Positions 14,944 to 23,272 of a stretch of DNA of 43,180 bases are shown piece after piece. The notes beneath the pieces are model-generated. The model saw nothing but the letters and a program-made list of their open reading frames with translations. It was not told where the DNA came from and ran no database searches. Numbering within the stretch: the first letter of the stretch is position 1; the number at the start of each line of letters is the position of its first letter. The position numbers and the translations under genes are program-made. The stretch is taken from positions 1-43,180 of IMG/VR virus record IMGVR_UViG_3300021964_008416, one strand, 5' to 3'. This stretch comes from a virus.

Positions 14944-16317
14944 TTAATTATCTCCTTGTAGTAAAATATTTTTTACTTGATTCCCCTCTACAGGTCTGTT
15001 TAAATAATCTTTTCCAAAAACCCACATAGTTGGATTTTTTTCTGCTATATTATTTAACCAGCTTTTGTATAAGTCTTCAACTTCTGATAGTCTTCTTGTA
15101 TAATGCGTATTTACTGTATGAAAACAGTTACTCCACCAAATAACAGAATTGGGAGTATTATCAATTTTTCTATAAAACTTTTCAGCATTTTCTACAATAT
15201 TACAATGAACATATGTATGTTTTAACTTTTTATATCTATCCCAATGTTCTTTAATATTATCTGCTCCGCCCCATCTTTCACATTCTACTTCCCACAGCTC
15301 CTCATAATTATCTTGTCCGTAAGGATTATGAGTAGTTTCATTAATATTAATTTTACTTTTAATATCATATAAAAATTGTGGGTAGTTTGATCCGTTCCAT
15401 TGTTGTAATAATAAATTTTTAAATGCTAGTGCTTGTTTACTATAATCATAGTATACTACTTCAGTACTATCTGTAAACCCATAAGTATTTAAGATAAAAT
15501 TTGGTTTAAAACTAGCTGCTACACTATATAATTTTTGTATAGGCTCTTTTATTAAATTAGAATTTCTTTGTAAATCTCTATAATTCTCAGTGTTCCAAAA
15601 AAATACACAATTAGGTGCATGAGATAAAATTTGATTTATCCAACTTAGTTGACTTTGTAATTCTTTTAGACTCTTATTAGGATACGCATATGATTTTGAA
15701 TCTCTTATCTTAGGATGAAAATTATAAACAGTTAATCCATATTCTAAACTTTTACTAATAAAATTCCAACCATCTACAATAGGAGTACAAACTTGAGTTT
15801 CTTCAGTTGGAAATAACCCTAACGGGGTATAATCGTCATGTATATCTTTACTATGTCGTTTTGCTTTGGCAACTATTACGTCTTTTTTATTTTTATTACC
15901 ATAATCAGGTTTATTTAGTTTTTTGTAATAATTTAAGTTTACCAAAAGGCACTGTTTGTGTAGCCCGTAGTATCCATCACCTTTTGACTGCATATTTACA
16001 GTTTCTTTATCAATTATATGTCCTGTAATAAAAAAGTCTCTTTCTTCTATCCATCTTTCAATTAATTGAAAAAAACTAATTTCCTTTATAAAATGTCCTA
16101 CTGACTGAATTACACAGTATTCTATATTTTCTTCTTTTATAGCTTTATCTAAAATTTCGTTAACAGATTTTCCATGTAATACCTTTCCAAAGTATTTAAA
16201 GCGAGTAAAAAACTCAGTTAATTCTTTGAAAGCGTTTGCATAATCTTGATTAAAAATTGTCTGTCTATCGTCTAAAATACCTACAATATATTTTCTATTA
16301 AGTCCCATAGGACGCAT
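14944..16317 (-). CDS. Conserved phage protein of unknown function in glycan block
   Basis: A 457-residue soluble protein; ATG at 16317 or 16308 are both possible. The N-terminus (KYIVGILDDRQTIFNQDY) and a stretch around 80-130 (YCVIQSVGHFI, ITGHIIDKE, GDGYYGLHKQCLLVNLNYY) remind me of proteins found among marine phage glycosyltransferases. The C-terminal part is aromatic- and asparagine-rich. No DxD or nucleotide-binding motif is certain. The context (oxygenases, glycosyltransferases) suggests glycan or small-molecule modification, but I cannot assign a reaction. Confidence 0.55.
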   Translation of the reverse strand: MRPMGLNRKYIVGILDDRQTIFNQDYANAFKELTEFFTRFKYFGKVLHGKSVNEILDKAIKEENIEYCVIQSVGHFIKEISFFQLIERWIEERDFFITGHIIDKETVNMQSKGDGYYGLHKQCLLVNLNYYKKLNKPDYGNKNKKDVIVAKAKRHSKDIHDDYTPLGLFPTEETQVCTPIVDGWNFISKSLEYGLTVYNFHPKIRDSKSYAYPNKSLKELQSQLSWINQILSHAPNCVFFWNTENYRDLQRNSNLIKEPIQKLYSVAASFKPNFILNTYGFTDSTEVVYYDYSKQALAFKNLLLQQWNGSNYPQFLYDIKSKININETTHNPYGQDNYEELWEVECERWGGADNIKEHWDRYKKLKHTYVHCNIVENAEKFYRKIDNTPNSVIWWSNCFHTVNTHYTRRLSEVEDLYKSWLNNIAEKNPTMWVFGKDYLNRPVEGNQVKNILLQGDN

Positions 16318-16930
16318 AACTTTTTACTACCAATTCTTTAAATTTTTGTGAGGGCTTACCATGAACAATAATATGTATTCTATCTTCTTTTGATTTATTA
16401 ATGTAAGCATGTCTATTACCTACATCAAGCATCATTGCAACTCCAGGTTTCATAGGAACGACTCCGTGTTTTTCCATTTTAAAAATACAACCTTCTGGAT
16501 GATTTAACGCTATATTTACAGGACTTAGTGACGACTTTTCTGTGTCGATATGTGGACTAATAAATCCCCCTGGTTCAAGTAACATAAATCGTACTCTATA
16601 GTAGTCTGCCATCGGATATCTTTCTTTAAAGAAAGTAGTTGTAACAGGACAAAGTTCAGCAATTTCTGTCCAACAATACGGAGCATATTCATTTGACTTA
16701 TATCCATACTCTGTAAAATGATTTGTTTTTTGTGCTGAAATTCCGTGTATACATAAACTTTTCCATCCTTTATGCCTATACCCCCCTTGAAAATCTTGAT
16801 CTCTGTGTGCTACAAATAAATGTTTTATGGCCTGTGCTTCCTCTAACATTTCTTGATGGGGAATTGGTATTTCTAAAGGTAGCCAAGGTAACCCACTTTC
16901 TTTAACTATTTGTTGGTAATTCAAAGTCAT
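16298..16930 (-). CDS. Aspartyl/asparaginyl beta-hydroxylase-like 2OG-Fe(II) oxygenase
   Basis: A 210-residue protein with the full cupin-type Fe(II) site: H127-x-D129 (SPHIDTEKS), H174 (GNRHAYINKS) and the 2-oxoglutarate arginine R184 (EDRIHIIVHG). The segment NHPEGCIFKMEKHG before the second His is typical of the Asp/Asn beta-hydroxylase branch, which hydroxylates proteins or lipid parts. The start overlaps the Fe-S carrier gene and the 3' end overlaps the next gene, so it is within one transcription unit. The substrate is unknown. Confidence 0.82.
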   Translation of the reverse strand: MTLNYQQIVKESGLPWLPLEIPIPHQEMLEEAQAIKHLFVAHRDQDFQGGYRHKGWKSLCIHGISAQKTNHFTEYGYKSNEYAPYCWTEIAELCPVTTTFFKERYPMADYYRVRFMLLEPGGFISPHIDTEKSSLSPVNIALNHPEGCIFKMEKHGVVPMKPGVAMMLDVGNRHAYINKSKEDRIHIIVHGKPSQKFKELVVKSYASYGT

Positions 16931-17366
16931 ACATAAAACTTGAGCCGCAACCGCAACCCATTTTTGCCCCTGGGTTATTAACCATCATTTGTCCTGTAAA
17001 ATTATCTTTTACCCAATCTATTTCTGTACCCCGCAGATATTTTAAACTTTCACTATCTACATAAGCTTTGGGACTTTTATTAAATTGTATATCGTCCTCA
17101 GTAATTACATTATCAACTGAAAATTCGTATTGAAACCCTGCGCATCCTCCACCAACAATAGAGATTCTAAAAAAATCATCATTCTCTAATACGTTAGAAA
17201 TATAAATTTCTGCTTTTTTTGTAAGTGAAGGCAACTCTGTAACAGATTCATCAATAATAGGTGCATTATAGTGAAAATCTCTTAGGAGTTTTTCATCTAA
17301 AGACTCATTATCTAAATCGTTTTGGTTTCTTTTTGTCTCTTGCGATGTCACGTAAGACTCCTTCAT
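16902..17366 (-). CDS. A-type iron-sulfur carrier protein (IscA/ErpA/HesB)
   Basis: A 154-residue protein whose last 110 residues are an A-type Fe-S carrier. The three ligand cysteines are C75 in VGGGCAGFQY and C138/C140 in KMGCGCGSSF. Such proteins receive clusters from a scaffold and pass them to target enzymes. The extra 45 residues at the N-terminus are charged and probably disordered; a later non-ATG start is possible. Here the obvious client is the radical SAM enzyme at 23273-24472. HesB-like genes are known in marine phages. It overlaps its neighbours on both sides. Confidence 0.88.
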   Translation of the reverse strand: MKESYVTSQETKRNQNDLDNESLDEKLLRDFHYNAPIIDESVTELPSLTKKAEIYISNVLENDDFFRISIVGGGCAGFQYEFSVDNVITEDDIQFNKSPKAYVDSESLKYLRGTEIDWVKDNFTGQMMVNNPGAKMGCGCGSSFMYDFELPTNS

Positions 17367-18468
17367 AGCCTTTAGCTATATTTTTCCATGTATTATGATT
17401 TTGATGTTCTTTAATTTTTTGTTTTAATTCTTTTTTATTGTGATGGAAATACAAAATCTTTAAACACTCTTTTAAATGATCAACGACTGGCTCAATTATC
17501 CAACTATGAGTATTCATTAATGTTAAGCTATCTCCATCTTTAGTCGCAAAAAGGTTTCTATCTGTTAGATCAATAAATTTTTTCTGCGCGTTAATCTTCA
17601 TTGCTAGATTATCAGGAATAAATTCGTCAGTCGGTCCATGCTTTGTAACAACAGGAATTGCACCACAAGCAAAAGCTTCTTGTACGTGCATTCCAAAACC
17701 TTCTCCTCTATAAGGATGTACTAGTCCATAAGAGTTTTTAAAGATACCTGCCATTTCTGTTTCAGATAAATTATCTTCATTATAAATTATGGTAGCACAA
17801 TCTGATTTATACTGCAAGGTTAATATTTCGTTAATAATATTACTTTGCCCATAAATTTGTGGTGTATCCTTAATGAACAATTGAACATTGTCTGCTTTAA
17901 CGAAAGCATCTCTCCAAGCAGTTAAAAGAATATCTAATCCTTTTCTGTGCTGACCACAACCTACAAAAGTAAAAGTAAACTTAGAAGAATCAAATAAAGT
18001 TGTTTCTTGTGGGTCTGTATTATAAATATCAGGATTATATCCATTTGGAACAACTACTAATTTACTGGGTTCAATACCTCCTTCTGCAATAATATTAGCA
18101 GTCCATTGACTAGGAGTAATAATAGCATCAGCAAAAGTTTCCCATTTGTATTGCCACTCAAAAGGAACTTTGCTCCATTCCCAAGGTTGGATATATACAA
18201 TCTTAGTTTTTTCACTAAGAGGCCATCTCCAAATAGGAGGATAAGAATGTCTTAGTTGGATATCTGGCTCGAAAGGAGGCTCTTTAAGCTCATACTTTTT
18301 TAGTAGTTTAATTTCTTCTCTATCTACCTTACTATCAGGAGAAAAAGAATCTGTTGGAGTAATAAAAAAGTCTAAGTTATCAAGTTTATCAAACTGTAAA
18401 ACTAAATTCCTATTTACTTTTGCAAGTGAGTGATTATCGTAAAATTTTCCTACTATTTCTAACTTCAT
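17308..18468 (-). CDS. Glycosyltransferase, GT4-like (GT-B fold)
   Basis: A 386-residue protein. The C-terminal half shows the usual GT4 donor domain: FTFVGCGQHRKGLDILLTAW, an aspartate/lysine segment VQLFIKDTPQ, then PYRGEGFGMHVQEAFACGAI with the E-x7-E nucleotide-sugar motif, followed by PVVTKHGPTDEFI. The N-terminal half (IVYIQPWEWSKVPFEW, ITPSQWTANIIAEGG) binds the acceptor. It would transfer a sugar from an activated donor, retaining configuration. It belongs with three further glycosyltransferase-like genes downstream. Confidence 0.87.
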   Translation of the reverse strand: MKLEIVGKFYDNHSLAKVNRNLVLQFDKLDNLDFFITPTDSFSPDSKVDREEIKLLKKYELKEPPFEPDIQLRHSYPPIWRWPLSEKTKIVYIQPWEWSKVPFEWQYKWETFADAIITPSQWTANIIAEGGIEPSKLVVVPNGYNPDIYNTDPQETTLFDSSKFTFTFVGCGQHRKGLDILLTAWRDAFVKADNVQLFIKDTPQIYGQSNIINEILTLQYKSDCATIIYNEDNLSETEMAGIFKNSYGLVHPYRGEGFGMHVQEAFACGAIPVVTKHGPTDEFIPDNLAMKINAQKKFIDLTDRNLFATKDGDSLTLMNTHSWIIEPVVDHLKECLKILYFHHNKKELKQKIKEHQNHNTWKNIAKGYEGVLRDIARDKKKPKRFR

Positions 18469-18478
18469 TTTATACCTA

Positions 18479-19297
18479 TTAATAACATAAATTTAATTGA
18501 TTTTCAGCAACTGCTCTTAAGTTTTCTGCAGGAATAGCTACTAGCTTAGGCCATTGGTTATTACCAAAACCTGAAGTTTTAAAATTTCTTAAGTTTTGGT
18601 AATTTTGCATGTTAGTTGCTTTCCAGTTATGAAAAAACGGATCTTCGTTGGCAATGTCGCTGTGTCCAATATTATTTACTTTCTGTTCTAAATTTTTTTC
18701 TGTTCTACATAAACTCCAATGTAAAACTACTAGAGGGGTTAAAATCTGTCTTGTATTAGTAGTCCATCTAGCGTATTGGTAATTAAACTTCTTATGTGTT
18801 ATGAATCCTTGTGGAGCTTCTCTATGAAATGTATTATCTTCGTTAGCGATTACAAGAATCTTATCCTCAACTTCTTTCCAAGGAGTAAACCAAGTAAACA
18901 TAAAATCATACTTATCATAGTACCTTTCAATGATAGGAATAAACTGAAAAAAGAAGTGTCTTGGATTTATTAACTCTTCGTCTGCATCAAAACTAAAAAT
19001 CCAATCATTAGAGCATTTTTCTTTTAAGAAGTTTCTTTCATAATTATCGTTTTCAATAGGTGTTTGAGATGGGTGAAAGTTTTCTTCAATAATTTCAATT
19101 TTATTATCTTTATCAATAGATTTTAATTGTTTCCACAATTTATTTTCATCAAACTTGAAAGAATTATTACTCCAAGTGATTCTGTCTTTATCAAGCCCTA
19201 AGATAATCTCATCTACATAATCATAGTATTTCGCAATACTATCTGGAAGATATTCTGCATCATAACTTATAAGGGAAATTACTGATTTTTTAATCAT
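18479..19297 (-). CDS. Glycosyltransferase, GT2-like (GT-A fold)
   Basis: A 272-residue protein with the GT2 start (SVISLISYDAEYLPDSI) and the donor/metal motif in DWIFSFDADEELINPRHF. This is the DxD of inverting GT-A enzymes that take nucleotide sugars. A tryptophan-rich segment follows (FMFTWFTPWKEVED). The start overlaps the methyltransferase stop by eight bases. The acceptor is unknown; phage glycan, tail or DNA modification are all possible. Confidence 0.8.
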   Translation of the reverse strand: MIKKSVISLISYDAEYLPDSIAKYYDYVDEIILGLDKDRITWSNNSFKFDENKLWKQLKSIDKDNKIEIIEENFHPSQTPIENDNYERNFLKEKCSNDWIFSFDADEELINPRHFFFQFIPIIERYYDKYDFMFTWFTPWKEVEDKILVIANEDNTFHREAPQGFITHKKFNYQYARWTTNTRQILTPLVVLHWSLCRTEKNLEQKVNNIGHSDIANEDPFFHNWKATNMQNYQNLRNFKTSGFGNNQWPKLVAIPAENLRAVAENQLNLCY

Positions 19298-20015
19298 TTT
19301 TTACCTTCGGTGCTGCAGCGACGGGAGTTGTTTTATTTTCTAGATAATAGATTCCAACACCAGAACGCCCATCTAACCCAGCCCCAGTATCTGGAATTGG
19401 TTGAAAAGCAATAATTGAAAAATTATTGTCTTTTAAGGCATTTTCAAAAGAACCCCTAGTTCCTACATCTTGAAATTTGGTAACTGCAATAAGACAAAAC
19501 TTGTCTAAAGTACCTTTATATTGACTTAAAAAGTCATCAGCCCACTTACTTTTTTTATTTGCGTCATGAAAAACAATATCAATTTTCTTATCAATTTGTT
19601 TAACAGTAGAGGGGTCTTCTAAATCTCCTTTAACTACTGTAATCTCATTTGGACCTTTCCAAGATTCTTTATACGCTTTAATACTATTATTAAGAGCTGT
19701 TTCTACGTTAGGATGTCCCTCTTCTGCATACCTATTTGGTGCAGTTTGATCCCACTTAAAGTTATCTACTACATATGCAGTAACTTGGTTGTCCCATACG
19801 GCTGCTACAGTTAGCGCTCCTCTATAAGCTCCAAGCTCTAAATAGTTAACAGGCATTCCTGTATCACATAGCGCATTTACTAAATGCTTCATACCCTCAC
19901 CTGCAAGGGAGTACATTTCCTCTTGTCTTTGTCCTAGTTTTGATCTGTTTCTAGTGACTGTGGAATTAATTGTTTCCAGATGTTCCGTCATCTTCTCTTT
20001 CATGATAGTCTTCAT
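19290..20015 (-). CDS. SAM-dependent methyltransferase, class I
   Basis: I choose the ATG at 20015 because GAGGAAT lies eight bases upstream; 20021, 20003 and 19991 are also in frame. The SAM-binding motif I is NYLELGAYRGALTVAAVW, followed by an acidic strand end (TAYVVDNFKWD) and motif IV-like IDIVFHDANKKSKW. The arrangement resembles TylF/macrocin-type sugar O-methyltransferases. The place among glycosyltransferases fits methylation of a sugar. The C-terminus has a low-complexity tail (TTPVAAAPKVKND). Confidence 0.75.
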   Translation of the reverse strand: MKTIMKEKMTEHLETINSTVTRNRSKLGQRQEEMYSLAGEGMKHLVNALCDTGMPVNYLELGAYRGALTVAAVWDNQVTAYVVDNFKWDQTAPNRYAEEGHPNVETALNNSIKAYKESWKGPNEITVVKGDLEDPSTVKQIDKKIDIVFHDANKKSKWADDFLSQYKGTLDKFCLIAVTKFQDVGTRGSFENALKDNNFSIIAFQPIPDTGAGLDGRSGVGIYYLENKTTPVAAAPKVKND

Positions 20016-20277
20016 ATACATATTCCTCTTCTTTTGAGCGTTTTGCTCTAGTTTCTAACCATATAACTGGTAAAAATATAATAACTAATGGTAAAAATAA
20101 AATTAATGTTGCAATAAGTAAAATACCAAAACCCAACATTAATGCACCTAATGTCATTATTGCTAGTAAGGTTGAACTCCAGATTCTATTATTAGTTGAT
20201 AAATTAATTTTTCTATTTTTAATCATACTAGTTAATTCGTCTTCAGTAATTAGCCATTGTTTTTCTTCATCATCCAT
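19966..20277 (-). CDS. Small membrane protein with a long hydrophobic hairpin
   Basis: A 103-residue protein. Residues about 34-75 are nearly all hydrophobic (STLLAIMTLGALMLGFGILL, IATLILFLPLVIIFLPVIWL) and form one or two membrane helices, with charged, acidic ends on both sides. No holin or transporter motif is recognised. It lies between a HeH-domain protein and the methyltransferase in the glycan block; a membrane anchor for that pathway is possible. Confidence 0.55.
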   Translation of the reverse strand: MDDEEKQWLITEDELTSMIKNRKINLSTNNRIWSSTLLAIMTLGALMLGFGILLIATLILFLPLVIIFLPVIWLETRAKRSKEEEYVYEDYHEREDDGTSGNN

Positions 20278-20308
20278 TTTTACTGTACCTTACTTTCATT
20301 GACGCCTC

Positions 20309-20497
20309 TTAGTCTACAACTGTGTGGTATTTTAGTTCATTAATCATCTTAGCCTTTGTAAGACGACGATCAAAATTGATACCATGACCTGCTGCCCATT
20401 CCTCAATTTCCTTCTTTGTCATCTTGTTAAGCTCAGTTTCTGTAATGACAGCAGGTGTGTCTCCAACTCCTAGCCATTTCCTAATACACTTAAACAT
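20309..20497 (-). CDS. Small HeH/LEM-like domain protein
   Basis: The start at 20497 (MFKCIRKWLGVGD, 62 residues) has GGAG six bases upstream and is preferred over 20533, which would overlap the glycosyltransferase far more. The C-terminal 40 residues (TELNKMTKKEIEEWAAGHGI, DRRLTKAKMINELKYH) match the helix-extended-loop-helix (HeH) pattern of LEM/SAP-like domains seen in small phage proteins and Rho N-termini, usually nucleic-acid binding. It overlaps the upstream gene by eight bases. Confidence 0.6.
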   Translation of the reverse strand: MFKCIRKWLGVGDTPAVITETELNKMTKKEIEEWAAGHGINFDRRLTKAKMINELKYHTVVD

Positions 20498-21260
20498 CGA
20501 ATTCTCCATCTTCTCGGTGACCCACTCGTTCATTTAAAGTTTTCCATAAAGGAGAATCTGCCCATTTAGTTAAAACTCTGTCTTTATTTCTCGCTTCTGC
20601 GTCTCTATTTCCTTGAGTAGCTACTCTTCTGTTATCTCTACTTTGCCAATGTAAGAGCCTTGTGGGAACTTGATAAATTTTCCATCCCTTTTCTCGGGCA
20701 GATAAACAATAATCTACATCTCTGTTGTAAGTCCACTCAAATGACCTATCAAAATTTCCCACTTGATTTATCACTTCTCTTCTAATGTAAACACCACCAA
20801 AAGTTGTCCAAGCAACTTCTCTAACATGGTCATATTGTCCTGCATCTTGTTCTGGCTCTTTCCAAAACTGTTGAGTATTCATGTCTAGTCCGCTACCAAA
20901 ATGTTCTGGGTTTCCATTTTCATCAAATCTACCGCCGGCACTTTCAATCCAATGATGACCTGCATCGTTCTTAGCAGGATATAATAGTTTCATTCCTAAT
21001 AGCCCTGCTTCTGGATATTTTTCAGCGTAGCTACATAATTCTTCATACCAAAGAGTTTCGCCATCATCTTCATAGTGTCTCATATCGGCATGAAAAATAA
21101 TGATGTCTGTATCACAGTTGTTCCACATACGCTCAAACATCAAGTCAGAGCCAATTTTATGTGTATCTCTTTCAAAAACAAAAGGAAGTTCCCAGTATGC
21201 TTCTTTTAATGCTGAGATTTCTTCTTCAAAAACATAGGGACAAATAATTGTAGCAGACAT
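20490..21260 (-). CDS. Glycosyltransferase, GT2-like
   Basis: The start is the ATG at 21260, which shares one base with the epimerase stop (TAATG), a classic coupled junction. The 256-residue product has IIIFHADMRHYED as the metal-binding region, a conserved TTFGGVYIRREVINQVGNFD acceptor stretch, and NRDVDYCLSAREKGWKIYQ with the ED/DxD-like base. These are hallmarks of GT2 rhamnosyl-type transferases. It acts in the same pathway as the epimerase upstream. Confidence 0.82.
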   Translation of the reverse strand: MSATIICPYVFEEEISALKEAYWELPFVFERDTHKIGSDLMFERMWNNCDTDIIIFHADMRHYEDDGETLWYEELCSYAEKYPEAGLLGMKLLYPAKNDAGHHWIESAGGRFDENGNPEHFGSGLDMNTQQFWKEPEQDAGQYDHVREVAWTTFGGVYIRREVINQVGNFDRSFEWTYNRDVDYCLSAREKGWKIYQVPTRLLHWQSRDNRRVATQGNRDAEARNKDRVLTKWADSPLWKTLNERVGHREDGEFDV

Positions 21261-22258
21261 TAAATTAGTCTTTCTACCCAAGTTCTAGGGGTTGCTTCGG
21301 TTACGAACTCTAAATCAAGAGCATAATTAAATTCTTCTGGACCACGTCTATCAACCCAAGCACACATTTCTTGGAGTGTACTATCTAAAGTTCGGGTAGT
21401 ATTATAATTAAACTCAGACTTAATTTTTTCAGAAGAACACCAAGCATTCTTTACTTCCGCAGGTCTATCTGGAAAATGTTCAAAGTGAGGATACTTTGCA
21501 CAGTGATGACCGATTTTTTTAGCTAATTCTAAAATGGAAATTTCATTATCGTCAGGTCCAATATTGTAAACTTCTCCACACAAATTTCTGTTACTTTCAA
21601 CTATTCTTTCAACCGCATCAACACAATCATAGACGTTACTAAAACTACGTTTTTGCTCTCCATCTCCATAAACTACAATTTTCTTACCTAATTTTAATCT
21701 ATTGATCATAATTGCTGCAACATTTCTATATGGATCCATGTATCTTTGTCCGATCCCAATTACATTATGCGGTACAATAGTTAAATATTGTAATCCGTGA
21801 AGTTTATTTAGCATAGCAAGATGTTGTTCCGCTTGGACTTTTGCTAACCCATAAGGGTCTTCTGGAGCGGTTGGCATATCTTCTGTGAAAGGAGGAGTTT
21901 GATTTCCATAACGAGCCATAGAGCTAAAATTGATAAATAATTTTACTTCATTAGCAAGGGCTGCACTAGCAATACTAACAGTACCTGCTACAATATTTTC
22001 TGTTACAATTTTAGGACTAAATACAGATAACCCCTCATAAGGAAGTGCTGCAGTATGAATTACAACATCACATCCTTTCATTAGTTTTGTGATTTCTTTT
22101 GTATTTAAAATATCTTCTTCAAAAAATTTTATATTTGGTACGTTATCTTTGAGTCCACCGATATAATTATCGCACCCAGAAACTTCGTGATTTTTAGTTA
22201 ACCTTCTAGCAATGTGGCCTCCTAATAACCCTGCAGCTCCTGTTACAAATACTCTCAT
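21260..22258 (-). CDS. NAD-dependent nucleotide-sugar epimerase/dehydratase (extended SDR)
   Basis: A 332-residue extended short-chain dehydrogenase. The N-terminal Rossmann motif is VFVTGAAGLLGGHIARRL, the catalytic serine is in NFSSMARYG, and the YxxxK motif is DPYGLAKVQAEQHL. The C-terminal domain (YNIGPDDNEISILELAKKIG) fits UDP-glucose 4-epimerase/GDP-sugar epimerase relatives. It makes or interconverts nucleotide sugars that the neighbouring glycosyltransferases would use. Exact substrate is unknown. Its ATG overlaps the upstream stop by one base. Confidence 0.88.
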   Translation of the reverse strand: MRVFVTGAAGLLGGHIARRLTKNHEVSGCDNYIGGLKDNVPNIKFFEEDILNTKEITKLMKGCDVVIHTAALPYEGLSVFSPKIVTENIVAGTVSIASAALANEVKLFINFSSMARYGNQTPPFTEDMPTAPEDPYGLAKVQAEQHLAMLNKLHGLQYLTIVPHNVIGIGQRYMDPYRNVAAIMINRLKLGKKIVVYGDGEQKRSFSNVYDCVDAVERIVESNRNLCGEVYNIGPDDNEISILELAKKIGHHCAKYPHFEHFPDRPAEVKNAWCSSEKIKSEFNYNTTRTLDSTLQEMCAWVDRRGPEEFNYALDLEFVTEATPRTWVERLI

Positions 22259-22959
22259 TATTTAGCAATACCTTTCCAAACTTCTGCCCAATCAATTAGT
22301 GGTGAAATATGCCCATCTTTTAAATGTGTAGCAACTCCTGGTAATGGACATATACAAGGAACTTGCTGTAAAATATTATTTCTAAAAATATGATAATTGT
22401 TTGATTTTGCGTTTTCTTTTAATAATTTAATATAATATTTCCAAGTAGGGGCATTAGCCATTACACACCATGTTGCTTCTTTTGTAGTTCTCCAATGTCT
22501 GTCTGTACCTACAAAAACTTGAGACTCATATGGCGTTACGTACTTTTCGGGCGCATCGTCAGGAACAACAAACCCGCTCCAGTGATCTAAGCATTGATTT
22601 AGTATCACTAAAGCGTCATACACAAATAAGTAGTCATCTTCTAATAAAAAGTGTCCTCTAGAATAGTCTAAATTATCTTCAATTGTTTCTAAAGCAGTTG
22701 TTAGATATTGTCTTTTATCTTCTGTTTTAGGAACTTTTATATGAGTTACTAATCCCCTTGCTGAGTCTTCTAAGTTTTGAACTTGCTTATCTGTTAAATC
22801 AGAGTCAATAATAAAAATTCTATCATCTTCTGTGATACTTTGTTGTAAACTGTCCCAACTCTTTTTTGTAATATCTGATTTTTTAGCAGATTCCCAAATG
22901 TATCTTGGATTACCGCTTTGTGTATCTTCTACATTGCTTGCTAAAAAATAAATATACAT
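22258..22959 (-). CDS. Glycosyltransferase-like protein (GT-A type)
   Basis: A 233-residue protein. The N-terminus reads like a strand-turn start of a GT-A domain (YIYFLASNVEDTQ), and residues about 102-112 (GHFLLEDDYLFV) supply the acidic motif expected at the metal site. A later tryptophan/proline-rich end (PLIDWAEVWKGI) contacts the acceptor in similar proteins. Similarity is weaker than for the other transferases here. One-base overlaps with both neighbours show it belongs to the sugar operon. Confidence 0.6.
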   Translation of the reverse strand: MYIYFLASNVEDTQSGNPRYIWESAKKSDITKKSWDSLQQSITEDDRIFIIDSDLTDKQVQNLEDSARGLVTHIKVPKTEDKRQYLTTALETIEDNLDYSRGHFLLEDDYLFVYDALVILNQCLDHWSGFVVPDDAPEKYVTPYESQVFVGTDRHWRTTKEATWCVMANAPTWKYYIKLLKENAKSNNYHIFRNNILQQVPCICPLPGVATHLKDGHISPLIDWAEVWKGIAK

Positions 22960-23219
22960 TATACTGGTATTGTTGGTGTAGGAATAGTCATACTATTTGA
23001 CATATTCTTTTTATTCTTTTCTTCTAACTCTAAAATTAAAACGTGTCTATCTTCGTCAAAAATAAATAAACAATTAGATGGAAATTCATATCTAATATTA
23101 TATTTATCAAACGCCCATCTTGCGCCTGTTTCTTCTACAATTCCATCTTCTTTAATATTAGAAACTTTTCTCCAAAACCATTGGTTTGGGAGTTTGTATT
23201 TAATTGTATAAGTAATCAT
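22959..23219 (-). CDS. Small hypothetical protein
   Basis: An 86-residue protein starting MITYTIKYKLPNQWFWRKVS, with a beta-rich N-terminus and a threonine/proline C-terminus (MTIPTPTIPV). The ribosome-binding site ATAGGAG precedes the ATG at seven bases. The 50 bases upstream are AT-rich with a short palindrome and no promoter I can support. Similar small phage proteins are uncharacterised. Confidence 0.5.
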   Translation of the reverse strand: MITYTIKYKLPNQWFWRKVSNIKEDGIVEETGARWAFDKYNIRYEFPSNCLFIFDEDRHVLILELEEKNKKNMSNSMTIPTPTIPV

Positions 23220-23272
23220 TATTTACTCCTATTTATAATTATAAATTTTTTTACATTGGTAAGCAAGAAGTT